From Flavobacterium hibernum (GTDB lineage Bacteria; Bacteroidota; Bacteroidia; Flavobacteriales; Flavobacteriaceae): 64,000 bases of DNA. Under the pieces are notes generated by a model. That model saw only the letters and a program-made list of their open reading frames with translations, was not told the DNA's origin and made no database searches. This document shows, in pieces, positions 17,441 to 26,201 of this stretch; the stretch's first letter is position 1; each line of letters opens with the position of its first letter. A program made the position numbers and the translations under genes. The stretch is taken from NCBI RefSeq assembly GCF_000832125.1, contig NZ_JPRK01000011.1, positions 372,001-436,000 of the forward strand. Reading direction: 5' to 3'.

Positions 17441-20257
17441 ATGAAGACAATGAAAAATTGGTTACTCACTGGACTATTGTTCATGATAGTTTCAACCGCA
17501 TTCTCTCAAGGAAAAATTACTGGTATGATTACCGACGGTAATGGTTCTTTACCAGGAGCAAACGTAGTTATCAAAGGATCTACAACTGCTACTTCTACAG
17601 ATTTTGACGGTAAATTCACTCTAAATGCAACAACAAGTACAGGAGAAATCGTTATTTCTTTTTTAGGTTACCAAAATCAAACTGTAAAATTTTCAGTTTC
17701 AAATGGCTCAACTGCTAACTTAGGAGAAATCGTTTTGGTATCTAACTCAAATGAGTTAACCGAAATAGTTGTAAAAAGTACGGTTATTGACATTGCAAAA
17801 GACAGAAAAACTCCTGTTGCAGTTTCAACAATTAAAGCCGCTGAAATTCAGGAAAAATTAGGAACTCAGGAATTCCCAGAGATCTTAAGAAACACTCCTT
17901 CTGTTTATGTAACTAAATCTGGTGGTGGTTTTGGAGATTCTAGAATCAACATTCGTGGATTCAACCAAAATAATATTGCTGTTATGATCAACGGTATGCC
18001 GGTTAACGACATGGAAAATGGTTCTGTTTACTGGAGTAACTGGGCTGGATTATCAGATGTTGCATCTGCGGTTCAAGTTCAAAGAGGTTTAGGAGCTTCA
18101 AAATTAGTATCTCCTTCTGTTGGAGGAACTATAAACATCCTTACTAGAGCTGCTGACAGAAAAGAAGGTGGATCTTTCTCTTCTGGTTTTGGTAACGGAA
18201 GAAACTTCAAAATTCAAGGATCTTATAGTACTGGTAAATTAGCGAATGGTCTTTCTGCTTCTGTTTTATTATCTCAAACAATGGGAGATGGTTACATCAA
18301 CGGAACTCAATTTGAAGGAACAAACTATTATGTTGCTTTAGGATACGGTAACAAAAGTGGAACTCATGACTTTCAATTTACAGTAACTGGTGCTCCACAA
18401 TGGCACAACCAAAGATCAACTGTATCTACAATTGCTACTTACCAAAAATATGGTTCTATCGACACACCAAACATCAGATATAATGCTGACGCTGGATATT
18501 TGAATGGTGAAGCTTATAACATCAGAAAAAACTACTACCACAAACCTGTAGCTTCTTTCAACTGGGATTATAAAATCAATGAAACAACAAAACTTTCTAC
18601 TGTAGTTTACGCTTCTATGGGACGTGGTGCAGGTGCAAGTGCGGCTGGTGGAATTAGAGGAAAAGTTTATAGTGATTTAACAGCTTTCAGAACTGCTGAC
18701 GGATTAGTTGACTATGATTTAATTCAAGCTTACAACTCAGGAAAACCAGTATATATTAATGGTTTTACAGGATTACAAACAAGAGCTAAAGTAGGTGGAG
18801 TTTATCAAAACACTTTTTCTTCAGGTTCGAATGCAGCAACTGGCGCAAGTACAGGGGTCACAGGTATTTCACAAACATCTTCAATCAACTCTCATGACTG
18901 GTTTGGAGCTGTTGTTAACTTAAACAAAAAATTATCTTCTACATTAACTTTAGATTTTGGTATCGATGCAAGAACTTACACTGGATACCACTATACAGTA
19001 TTAAATGATTTATTGGGTGCAGATGAATTTTTTGACAACTCTGTTGAAAGCTTAAAACCAGCAGGAAGACACCTTACTACAACTTACGCTACAGATGTAC
19101 AATGGAATGTATTCCAAAAGAAAGATTACGAAAAAATATCTTTCAACAGTACTGGTAAAGTTAAATGGTATGGAGCATTTACTCAATTAGAATACTCTAA
19201 AGATAATTTAACTGCTTTTGTTCAAGGAGCAATTTCTCAACAAGGTTACAAAAGAGAAGATGACTTCCTTTACTTACCAACAGATCCATTAGCTTCTACT
19301 CCTTACAAAAACATCTTAGGTGGAAACGTAAAAGGTGGTGCTAACTACAACATTGACGAAAAAAACAACGTATATGTTAACGCTGGTTACTACTCAAGAC
19401 AACCATTCTTTAACTCAGTATATCCAAACAACAAATCTACAGTAAATCCTAACCTTACTAATGAGAAAATTACTGGATTTGAAGCTGGTTATGCATTCCG
19501 TTCAAGATTCTTTGATGCTACTGTAAACCTTTACAATACTACTTGGAATGATAGATACCTAAAAGGTAATGCTCTTCCAACATCAGCAACTATTCCTGCA
19601 AACACAACTTATACTGAATATGTAGGTCTTAACGAGGTTCACACTGGAGTTGAATTTGAAGGAACTGCAAGAATTACTAACAGATTCAAAGTTAACGGTA
19701 TGTTCTCTTACGGAATTTGGGAATACAAAGGAAATGCAACTGTAAATGCATACTGGCAAGCAGACAATACTCCAGTTCCTGGATACACTGCTGCAACTAT
19801 CTACATGGACAAAGTAAAAGTAGGTGATGCTGCGCAAGTGACTGCTTCAGTAGGAGCTGCTTACGAAGTACTTACAAGAGTTACAATTGATGCTAACTAC
19901 AACTTCAATGATAAATTGTACGCTGGAATTAGCCCAAATAACTTTACTAATCCAGTAAACAAAGGTTCATTAGAATTACCTTCTTATGGTATAATGGATG
20001 CTGGTTTCTCATACAAAATGTTAACTGGTAAAAATAAAGACAAATCTGTAAATTTCAGATTAAACGTAAACAACGTTTTAGACAAAATCTATATTGCTGA
20101 ATCTAGAACTAATACTTTTGCTGATGACTTTATTTCTGGTACTTCTGGACCAACTTACCAATCATCTGGACAAGTTTATAAAGGTGTAGCAACAAACAAC
20201 CAAGTATTCTTCGGATTTGGAAGAACATGGAACTTTACACTACGTTACGATTTCTAA
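17441..20257 (+). CDS. TonB-dependent receptor with carboxypeptidase-like regulatory domain
   Basis: The 938-residue outer-membrane protein has a signal peptide (cleavage after STAFSQ, about residue 23) and a CarboxypepD_reg-like beta-sandwich (about 24-108; GKITGMITDGNGSLPGANVV). A plug domain (about 125-240; RINIRGFNQNNIAVMINGMP) and a 22-strand-type barrel ending in NFTLRYDF complete it. There is no SusD partner, lipoprotein or enzyme next to it, and strong terminators isolate it on both sides. The substrate therefore cannot be inferred; siderophore, vitamin or peptide are all possible. Codon use looks optimised and even, which may mean high expression. Confidence 0.93.
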   Translation: MKTMKNWLLTGLLFMIVSTAFSQGKITGMITDGNGSLPGANVVIKGSTTATSTDFDGKFTLNATTSTGEIVISFLGYQNQTVKFSVSNGSTANLGEIVLVSNSNELTEIVVKSTVIDIAKDRKTPVAVSTIKAAEIQEKLGTQEFPEILRNTPSVYVTKSGGGFGDSRINIRGFNQNNIAVMINGMPVNDMENGSVYWSNWAGLSDVASAVQVQRGLGASKLVSPSVGGTINILTRAADRKEGGSFSSGFGNGRNFKIQGSYSTGKLANGLSASVLLSQTMGDGYINGTQFEGTNYYVALGYGNKSGTHDFQFTVTGAPQWHNQRSTVSTIATYQKYGSIDTPNIRYNADAGYLNGEAYNIRKNYYHKPVASFNWDYKINETTKLSTVVYASMGRGAGASAAGGIRGKVYSDLTAFRTADGLVDYDLIQAYNSGKPVYINGFTGLQTRAKVGGVYQNTFSSGSNAATGASTGVTGISQTSSINSHDWFGAVVNLNKKLSSTLTLDFGIDARTYTGYHYTVLNDLLGADEFFDNSVESLKPAGRHLTTTYATDVQWNVFQKKDYEKISFNSTGKVKWYGAFTQLEYSKDNLTAFVQGAISQQGYKREDDFLYLPTDPLASTPYKNILGGNVKGGANYNIDEKNNVYVNAGYYSRQPFFNSVYPNNKSTVNPNLTNEKITGFEAGYAFRSRFFDATVNLYNTTWNDRYLKGNALPTSATIPANTTYTEYVGLNEVHTGVEFEGTARITNRFKVNGMFSYGIWEYKGNATVNAYWQADNTPVPGYTAATIYMDKVKVGDAAQVTASVGAAYEVLTRVTIDANYNFNDKLYAGISPNNFTNPVNKGSLELPSYGIMDAGFSYKMLTGKNKDKSVNFRLNVNNVLDKIYIAESRTNTFADDFISGTSGPTYQSSGQVYKGVATNNQVFFGFGRTWNFTLRYDF

Positions 20258-20281
20258 TATTTAGAATCTAAATAAATACCT

Positions 20282-20320
20282 AAAAACGGCATTGACTTTT
20301 AGTCTAATGCCGTTTTTTTA
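20282..20320 (+). terminator. Terminator after TonB receptor
   Basis: Arms AAAAACGGCATT (20282-20293) and AATGCCGTTTTT (20306-20317) with an inner GACTTTTAGTC and a T-run. Confidence 0.88.
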
Positions 20321-20333
20321 TGCCCTTTTTTGC

Positions 20334-20341
20334 TATATTTG
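20334..20341 (+). promoter_or_regulatory. -7 promoter element
   Basis: TATATTTG matches TAnnTTTG and lies 22 bp before the next ATG. No good -33 element is visible. Confidence 0.5.
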
Positions 20342-20362
20342 TTTTAACAAAAAAATTAATTT

Positions 20363-20785
20363 ATGTACCATTTTTTACAAAAATTCCATTCTGGCTGGGC
20401 GTATTTAGCGCTATTGCTTTTATTTATTGCTGTTATAAATGCTATTATTGGCTTTAACTCTAAAAAAGAATTCACAGCTAAAGATCGCAAAATTGCACTA
20501 TTTGCATTAATCGGAACTCACACTCAATTATTGATTGATTTAATTCTTTACTTCGTTTCTCCTTTAGGAAAAGCAGCTTTTGGACAAATGTCTAACGCAG
20601 AACTAAGACTAACTTCATTGGAACACCCACTTATTAATATTATAGCTATCATACTAATTACTATTGGATGGTCTAAACATAAAAAATTAATAAATAGCGA
20701 AGCAAAATTTAAAACATTTGCTATTTTTTACGGATTAGGACTATTACTTATATTAAGTAGAATTCCGTGGAAACTTTGGTTCTAA
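20363..20785 (+). CDS. Four-helix integral membrane protein of unknown function
   Basis: The 140-residue product has four hydrophobic segments (about 12-30, 45-66, 88-106 and 118-137). Histidines at H9 and H52 sit at or near membrane borders, which recalls small cytochrome b-like proteins, but heme binding is only a guess. It is a single-gene transcript with its own -7 box and terminator. Confidence 0.65.
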   Translation: MYHFLQKFHSGWAYLALLLLFIAVINAIIGFNSKKEFTAKDRKIALFALIGTHTQLLIDLILYFVSPLGKAAFGQMSNAELRLTSLEHPLINIIAIILITIGWSKHKKLINSEAKFKTFAIFYGLGLLLILSRIPWKLWF

Positions 20786-20793
20786 AAACCAAT

Positions 20794-20822
20794 AAAAAGC
20801 CCTAAAAGATAGGGCTTTTTTT
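20794..20822 (+). terminator. Terminator
   Basis: Arms AAAAAGCCCTA (20794-20804) and TAGGGCTTTTT (20810-20820), followed by more T. Confidence 0.88.
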
Positions 20823-20874
20823 ATCTCGGCATATTATTTGTACAAACTCCCCCAAGTCTGAAAAAAAATAAAAA

Positions 20875-21366
20875 ATGAGAAATAAAAAGAATATTATACT
20901 CACAACACTTACTATTACTTTTTTAAGCTGTTTTACTTATGTCATAAGTCAAACAAAACCGGCAATTGAGCCTAGAGCAGCGCAAGACACTGTTAAAAGC
21001 AACAGACCAAACTTAATTGCAATTCCAACTGACTCTGTTTTTACTGACAAAGGTTTAAAATTAAAACCATACAAGAAAAATGCACATGCCTCTTACTATG
21101 CTGATCGTTTTAACGGAAAAAAGACAGCCAACGGAAGCAGATTCAGTAACAGCGCATATACTGCCGCACATAAAAAACTTCCATTTGGAACAAGAATAAA
21201 AGTAACAAATGAAGCTAACGGAAAATTTGTGATTGTAAAAGTTACAGATCGTGGTCCGTTTGTAAGAACAAGAGAATTAGATTTATCTAAAAGAGCTTTT
21301 ATGGAAATTGCCAAAAGCAAAGGAAGTGGAGCAATGAAAGTAACAATTGAAACTATAGTAGAATAA
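20875..21366 (+). CDS. RlpA-like double-psi beta-barrel septal ring protein
   Basis: The 163-residue exported protein has a signal sequence (1-25) and a linker rich in Lys and Pro. The C-terminal RlpA domain (about 71-160) carries ASYYADRFNGKKTANGSRF, the AAHKKLPFGT loop and the VTDRGPF motif with its aspartate. RlpA proteins cleave or bind naked glycan strands of peptidoglycan. The SPOR domain of E. coli RlpA is missing. It is a single-gene unit ended by a strong hairpin. Confidence 0.88.
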   Translation: MRNKKNIILTTLTITFLSCFTYVISQTKPAIEPRAAQDTVKSNRPNLIAIPTDSVFTDKGLKLKPYKKNAHASYYADRFNGKKTANGSRFSNSAYTAAHKKLPFGTRIKVTNEANGKFVIVKVTDRGPFVRTRELDLSKRAFMEIAKSKGSGAMKVTIETIVE

Positions 21367-21367
21367 A

Positions 21368-21405
21368 AAAATCCCGTCTGACAGATTGTCTGACGGGATT
21401 TTCTT
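21368..21405. terminator. Bidirectional terminator between convergent genes
   Basis: Arms AAAATCCCGTC (21368-21377) and GACGGGATTTT (21392-21402), extended inward by TGACA/TGTCT. A T-run follows on the plus strand and an A-run precedes it, so it can serve both flanking genes. Confidence 0.85.
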
Positions 21406-21407
21406 TT

Positions 21408-21863
21408 TTAAACGAACTTTCTAATACTCATGATAATTCCGGTATGAATTCCTTCATGATAATTATTAAAATCTAAAGCATCGTTAATATTACGAAGTGT
21501 AAAACCTAGACTAGTCGTATATTCATTGTAATTAACAAAATGTTTATTCTCAAAATCTTGTTCTGTTTGATATAAAGAAGTTAAAAGTAACTCTCTAATT
21601 TCATCAACTTCGATTTGCGAAACATCACCTTCTGGCTTTGTTCCTTTTCTGTATTTTGCAATAAACTCTTCGGAAACTATTGTGGACAAACCTGATAATT
21701 TATAAACTAAAACTTGTTGCGACGATATACAATGCCCAACATTCCAAATCAAATTATTACTAAATCCCGAAGGAATTTTATTCAATTGCTCTAAAGAATG
21801 ATTATCTAAAACCTTCAATAGAATTTCTCTAATGGTCTTTTGTACTTCAAAAACTGAATTCAT
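21408..21863 (-). CDS. DinB-like four-helix metal-binding protein
   Basis: The product is 151 residues with the DinB/YfiT fold pattern. Metal-site histidines are in NVGHCISSQ near residue 47 and in NNYHEGIHTGII near 135-143 (HxxxH). Relatives are thiol-dependent or metal-dependent enzymes of unclear substrate. I chose the ATG at 21863; a frame to 21893 adds only ten residues. It is divergent from the ArsC-like gene across 78 bp. Confidence 0.8.
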   Translation of the reverse strand: MNSVFEVQKTIREILLKVLDNHSLEQLNKIPSGFSNNLIWNVGHCISSQQVLVYKLSGLSTIVSEEFIAKYRKGTKPEGDVSQIEVDEIRELLLTSLYQTEQDFENKHFVNYNEYTTSLGFTLRNINDALDFNNYHEGIHTGIIMSIRKFV

Positions 21864-21941
21864 AATTTTATTTTTTTTTCTAAAATTAGGCATTTTTCAG
21901 TTTTAAATGAATTTTCTTTGTGGTCTCTTAAATTAAAAATT

Positions 21942-22295
21942 ATGAATAAAATATATTACTTGGCTTCTTGCGACACGTGTCGAAAAATAATTAAAAGCTT
22001 ACCAAAAGACAACAATTTGGTTTTTCATGACATTAAGCAAAACCCTATCACGGAAGCCGAACTAGAAGAAATGTACAAACTTGCCGGTAGCTACGAAGCT
22101 CTATTCAGCAAAAAAGCACAACTGTACAAATCGATGGATTTAAAAAACAAGTCTTTGACTGAGGATGATTACAAAAAATACATTTTAGAACATTACACTT
22201 TTTTAAGTCGTCCGGTTTTTATTATTGATGAAAAGATTTATATTGGCAATACGCAACCTGTAACATTACAGGTTCAGAAGGCTTTAGCAAAATAA
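21942..22295 (+). CDS. ArsC/Spx-family thioredoxin-like protein
   Basis: The 117-residue product has a thioredoxin fold with an N-terminal CDTCRK motif (C9 and C12), as in ArsC-like reductases and YffB-type proteins. The C-terminal RPVFIIDEKIYIG strand carries the cis-proline loop. No arsenic genes are near, so arsenate reduction is not supported by context. The ATG at 21942 was preferred to the in-frame start at 21918. Confidence 0.8.
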   Translation: MNKIYYLASCDTCRKIIKSLPKDNNLVFHDIKQNPITEAELEEMYKLAGSYEALFSKKAQLYKSMDLKNKSLTEDDYKKYILEHYTFLSRPVFIIDEKIYIGNTQPVTLQVQKALAK

Positions 22296-22343
22296 AAAGT
22301 TAGCAACGAATTACACGAATTATTTATTGAGCTTAAAAGTAAC

Positions 22344-22405
22344 ACCGCAAATTAAAAAGATTATCACTGATTGGTAAAATCTATAAAATCATTTTAATTT
22401 GTGGT
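22344..22405. repeat. Imperfect palindrome (family D, divergent copy)
   Basis: Arms 22344-22362 (ACCGCAAATTAAAAAGATT) and 22387-22405 (AATCATTTTAATTTGTGGT) match at 17 of 19 positions. The words resemble the (G)CCACAGATTAAAA hairpins at 54978 and 57538. Confidence 0.5.
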
Positions 22406-22474
22406 AAAAAACCTTTAAGTCGTTCAGCATAAAACAGATTAGTAATTTACAACCCAAGACTGCAAAGTTTTATT

Positions 22475-22482
22475 TATCTTTG
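22475..22482 (+). promoter_or_regulatory. -7 promoter element of the yicC-gmk operon
   Basis: TATCTTTG followed by CGCC lies 19 bp before the yicC ATG. No -33 TTG is at the usual spacing. Confidence 0.6.
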
Positions 22483-22501
22483 CGCCTTTATACTCAATTA
22501 T

Positions 22502-23362
22502 ATGATACAATCTATGACAGGGTTCGGCAAAGCTTCTTTGCAATTGCCTACAAAAAAAATTACAGTTGAAGTAAAATCTTTAAATAGTAAAGGTTTAGAT
22601 TTAAACGTAAGAATGCCATCGCTTTACCGTGAAATGGAATTAGGTTTAAGAACTCAAATCTCTACAAAACTGGAAAGAGGAAAAATTGATTTCGGAATTT
22701 ACATCGAAAGTACCTCTGAACAAACTTCGACCAAAGTAAATGTTCCTGTTGTAAAAAATTATATCGCTCAGCTAAAAGAGGTTTATCCTGATGCTGATGA
22801 AACTGAGTTGATGAAAATGGCCGTTCGTATGCCTGATACGCTAAAAACGGAACGCGAAGAAATCGATGAAAACGATTGGGAGCAAATTCAGGTTATAATC
22901 GAAGAAGCTTTACAAAACATCCTGACTTTTAGAAAAGACGAAGGAGAATCTCTTGAAAAAGAATTCAACCTAAGAATTGGAAACATTCGTCAATACATGA
23001 ATGATGCTTTGGCACTTGATCCGGAACGCGTTCAAGCAATAAAAGATCGTTTGCAAACTGCAATCTCAGAATTAAAAGTAAATGTTGATGAAAATCGTTT
23101 TGAACAAGAATTGATTTATTATTTAGAGAAACTTGATATTACTGAAGAAAAAGTTCGCTTAACAAACCATTTAGACTACTTTTTAGAAACAATAAAAGGA
23201 ACAGAAGCAAATGGTCGTAAACTAGGCTTTATCACTCAGGAAATGGGTCGTGAGATTAACACAATGGGGTCTAAGTCGAATCATGCTCAAATGCAGAAAT
23301 TGGTTGTGATGATGAAAGATGAATTGGAAAAAATAAAAGAGCAGGTTTTAAACGTTTTGTAA
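22502..23362 (+). CDS. yicC: YicC family endoribonuclease-like protein
   Basis: The 286-residue protein starts MIQSMTGFGKA and ends with the family's ITQEMGREINTMGSKSN motif and a C-terminal helix. YicC proteins form oligomeric ribonucleases acting on specific RNAs. Their gene is commonly next to gmk, as here, with one extra gene between. The length matches the family. Confidence 0.93.
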   Translation: MIQSMTGFGKASLQLPTKKITVEVKSLNSKGLDLNVRMPSLYREMELGLRTQISTKLERGKIDFGIYIESTSEQTSTKVNVPVVKNYIAQLKEVYPDADETELMKMAVRMPDTLKTEREEIDENDWEQIQVIIEEALQNILTFRKDEGESLEKEFNLRIGNIRQYMNDALALDPERVQAIKDRLQTAISELKVNVDENRFEQELIYYLEKLDITEEKVRLTNHLDYFLETIKGTEANGRKLGFITQEMGREINTMGSKSNHAQMQKLVVMMKDELEKIKEQVLNVL

Positions 23363-23378
23363 ATTGTAATATTCAATT

Positions 23379-23975
23379 ATGAAATGTTTTTTCATCTTCT
23401 TATTTTTAAGCATATTTAACTGTTATGGACAACAAGTATCTGAAATAAATAAAATTCTAAGAATACCAAACGCATTAGAATTTGAAAAAGAAATTCGTAT
23501 CTATAAAGATTATTCTACATCAGAAACGATCAAAATATTGCGAATGTATGACGAAGGAAAAGACAATTGGATTGTACAAATATTTTGGTATTCGAAAAGT
23601 TTTAACAGCGTAACCAAGATTGATCAAATACAATTTCCTAAAGAGAATCTAGGAAAATTAATAGCAAAAGATGCAAACTTAATATGGTTGAATTTACTTT
23701 TGACCAATATTGAGTTTCTTCCAAGTATGGAAAGTATAGAATACAAATTAAATACTCCATATATAGATTTAGAAAAGGGAGAACAAATAATTGCCAGAAG
23801 AAAGACAAGTATTATTGACGGAAATGGATATCAGGTTTATATCAGAAACGGAAAAATTAAGAATAACTTTTCTTTTAATAACGCTGAATCATATTTAAAA
23901 CATTTTCCAAAAGTTGATGAATTAGTCTCATATAATGAATTATTATCAATCTTAAAAAAAGAGTTTAATCTCTAG
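23379..23975 (+). CDS. Hypothetical secreted protein between yicC and gmk
   Basis: The 198-residue product has a signal peptide (about 1-18, ending NCYGQ) and no other recognisable motif. The mature part is mixed alpha/beta with many charged residues. It lies 16 bp after yicC and 25 bp before gmk, so it is probably cotranscribed although nothing links it to either function. It may be a recent insertion in the operon. Confidence 0.6.
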   Translation: MKCFFIFLFLSIFNCYGQQVSEINKILRIPNALEFEKEIRIYKDYSTSETIKILRMYDEGKDNWIVQIFWYSKSFNSVTKIDQIQFPKENLGKLIAKDANLIWLNLLLTNIEFLPSMESIEYKLNTPYIDLEKGEQIIARRKTSIIDGNGYQVYIRNGKIKNNFSFNNAESYLKHFPKVDELVSYNELLSILKKEFNL

Positions 23976-24000
23976 AAGATTGATCACATATAAATAAAGA

Positions 24001-24576
24001 ATGAACAAAGGAAAATTAATTGTTTTCTCTGCACCCTCAGGATCAGGAAAAACAACTATAGTAAGACATTTACTTGGGAAAGAAGATTTAAATTTAGAAT
24101 TTTCGATCTCGGCGGCCTCACGCGAGCCACGCGGAGAAGAAGTTAACGGAAAAGATTATTATTTTATTTCGTTAGAAGAATTCAAAAAACACATTAAAGC
24201 CGAAGATTTCCTGGAATGGGAAGAAGTTTATCGCGATAATTTTTACGGTACCTTAAAATCTGAAATTGAAAGAATCTGGGCTTTAGGAAAAAACGTAATT
24301 TTTGACATTGATGTTGCCGGCGGATTACGTATCAAACATAAATTTCCGGAACAAACTTTGGCTGTTTTTGTAAAACCACCAAGCGTTGACGAACTTAAGC
24401 GTCGACTAAAGCAACGCTCTACCGAAAGTGATGATAAAATAAACATGCGAATTGCAAAAGCTTCGGTTGAGTTAGCAACTGCTCCTCAATTTGATACTAT
24501 AATAAAAAACTACGATTTAGATACCGCTAAAAAAGAAGCGTATCAATTGGTAAAAGCTTTTGTGAACAAAGACTAG
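24001..24576 (+). CDS. gmk: Guanylate kinase
   Basis: It phosphorylates GMP to GDP. The 191-residue protein has the P-loop APSGSGKTT (11-19), the GMP-binding SREPRGEEVNGKDYYF segment (about 40-56), the FDIDVAGG Walker B region (about 101-108) and a lid rich in arginine (RRLKQRSTES). Length and domain order are standard. Confidence 0.97.
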   Translation: MNKGKLIVFSAPSGSGKTTIVRHLLGKEDLNLEFSISAASREPRGEEVNGKDYYFISLEEFKKHIKAEDFLEWEEVYRDNFYGTLKSEIERIWALGKNVIFDIDVAGGLRIKHKFPEQTLAVFVKPPSVDELKRRLKQRSTESDDKINMRIAKASVELATAPQFDTIIKNYDLDTAKKEAYQLVKAFVNKD

Positions 24577-24650
24577 AAACTTCATAAACCAATACTATTT
24601 TACATTAAGAACCGTTAGCATTGATGTAAACCGCTATTAATATTTGTATT

Positions 24651-25073
24651 ATGATTAATTTATTTGAAACAAAAAGAAACGAGAACTACCTGAGTATTGT
24701 TATTCTTGTAATTAGAATATCAATTGCAGGATTAATGATTTCTCATGGATTGTCTAAACTGAATATGCTTTTTGCCGGAGGCGAAATTGATTTTCCCGAT
24801 CCGATTGGAGTAGGAAAAACTGCGTCTTTAACTCTTGCTGTTTTTGCAGAAGTAGTATGTTCTTTCCTTCTTTTTATTGGTTTAGCCACAAGATTAGCCA
24901 CTTTACCACTAATAATTACGATGCTAGTTGCCGTATTTATTATTCATGGCGCTGATCCAATCGACGTTAAAGAAATGGGAATTCTATATTTGTTATTTTA
25001 CATACTTCTTTTGGTTACCGGAAGTGGTAAATTCTCTATTGATTATTTGATTTCAAAAAAGAATCGTTACTAA
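24651..25073 (+). CDS. DoxX family membrane protein
   Basis: The 140-residue protein has four membrane helices (about 15-35, 57-77, 80-98 and 105-128). The first helix ends in GLMISHGLSKL, the DoxX family signature. Some relatives act with thiosulfate or thiol oxidation systems, but most members have no proven function. It sits between gmk and nadD on the same strand. Confidence 0.8.
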   Translation: MINLFETKRNENYLSIVILVIRISIAGLMISHGLSKLNMLFAGGEIDFPDPIGVGKTASLTLAVFAEVVCSFLLFIGLATRLATLPLIITMLVAVFIIHGADPIDVKEMGILYLLFYILLLVTGSGKFSIDYLISKKNRY

Positions 25074-25141
25074 GCTTTTTTAATACCAAAGATTAATTTG
25101 AATGTAAAAAATACTATTTAAATTATGAAAAAACCTCTTTT

Positions 25142-25723
25142 ATGAAGATAGGCCTTTATTTCGGAACGTACAATCCCATACATGTTGGTCATTTAATCAT
25201 TGCCAATCACATGGCTGAGTTTGCTGATTTAGATCAGATTTGGATGGTTGTTACACCTCATAATCCGTTAAAAAAGAAAGCTACTTTATTAGATGATCAT
25301 CAGCGTTTACAGATGGTTTTTTTAGCTACTGAAGATTATCCAAAAATCAAACCTTCAGACATTGAATTCAAATTGCCACAGCCAAATTACACCGTAAATA
25401 CTTTGGTTCATTTGCACGAAAAGTATCCCACTCATGAATTTTCATTAATTATGGGTGAAGACAATCTAAAAACGCTTCATAAATGGAAAAATTACGAAGT
25501 AATTTTAGATCACTACGATATTTATGTTTATCCAAGAATTTCTGAAGAAGAAGAAAACATCGAATTAAAATCGCATCCAAAAGTTCATGTTATTGATGCT
25601 CCAATTGTAGAAATCTCTTCTACTTTTATCCGAAACAGCATTAAGGAAGGAAAAAACATCCAACCCCTTTTACCTCCAAAAGTTTGGGATTATATAGATC
25701 ATAATAATTTTTACAAAAAATAA
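25142..25723 (+). CDS. nadD: Nicotinate-nucleotide adenylyltransferase
   Basis: It adenylates nicotinate mononucleotide to deamido-NAD in NAD synthesis. The 193-residue protein has the nucleotidyltransferase motif GTYNPIHVGHL (8-18) and the C-terminal EISSTFIRNSI (ISSTxxR) loop. Length is normal. The gene ends directly at a strong terminator whose left arm overlaps the stop codon. Confidence 0.95.
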   Translation: MKIGLYFGTYNPIHVGHLIIANHMAEFADLDQIWMVVTPHNPLKKKATLLDDHQRLQMVFLATEDYPKIKPSDIEFKLPQPNYTVNTLVHLHEKYPTHEFSLIMGEDNLKTLHKWKNYEVILDHYDIYVYPRISEEEENIELKSHPKVHVIDAPIVEISSTFIRNSIKEGKNIQPLLPPKVWDYIDHNNFYKK

Positions 25724-25762
25724 AAAAGCCTGATTGTTTAAATTACAATCAGGCTTTTTTAT
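25723..25762. terminator. Terminator after nadD (convergent, bidirectional)
   Basis: The 16-bp arms 25723-25738 and 25745-25760 (AAGCCTGATTGT / ACAATCAGGCTT) are perfect complements with A- and T-runs outside, so it can serve both the nadD side and the minus-strand PKD gene. Confidence 0.9.
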
Positions 25763-25777
25763 TACAATTTCAGCAAT

Positions 25778-26134
25778 TTACTGTACCGTAATAGTTCTTT
25801 GTGGCGTCATACCGCACGTATCATCTCCTTTTTTAATACTCACTTCGGCCTTAACTACATAACTACCTGCAGTACTATAGGTATGAGAAACCTCTTTACC
25901 AGCCACAGGAGCTGTCCCATCACCAAAATTCCAAGTTACTGCTTGCACAGTTCCACTTCCTGCATAAGTTAATGAAAAATTAATCTTCTTAGAATTAGCT
26001 GCATCTGGTGTATGCTCAAGTTTAACTAATACTGATTCCCCTGTACAATCGACTATGGATTCTAGTGCTTTACTACAAGAATTACCTATAAAGGCCATAG
26101 AAGCTAATATTAAAATTATTGCAAATTTTTTCAT
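25778..26134 (-). CDS. PKD-domain lipoprotein
   Basis: The 118-residue product has a lipobox (GNSC, about C18) and one PKD domain whose core is VTWNFGDGTAPVAGKEVSHTY (two halves around residues 72-92), ending in a TVQ strand. PKD modules are common in surface and secreted proteins. Two cysteines (SIVDC and DTCG) may form a disulfide. The ATG at 26134 was chosen because the lipoprotein signal begins there. Confidence 0.8.
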   Translation of the reverse strand: MKKFAIILILASMAFIGNSCSKALESIVDCTGESVLVKLEHTPDAANSKKINFSLTYAGSGTVQAVTWNFGDGTAPVAGKEVSHTYSTAGSYVVKAEVSIKKGDDTCGMTPQRTITVQ

Positions 26135-26201
26135 TTTATTAGATTTATCTGTTTTGAAACTCAAAATTATTACTAAAAAAAACAAAAAACAATGATTTCA
26201 A

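Noticed and set aside
21942..22295. Dedicated arsenate reductase
   Set aside because: The CDTCRK fold matches the ArsC/Spx family, but there are no ars genes or regulators near, so the specific function is not supported.
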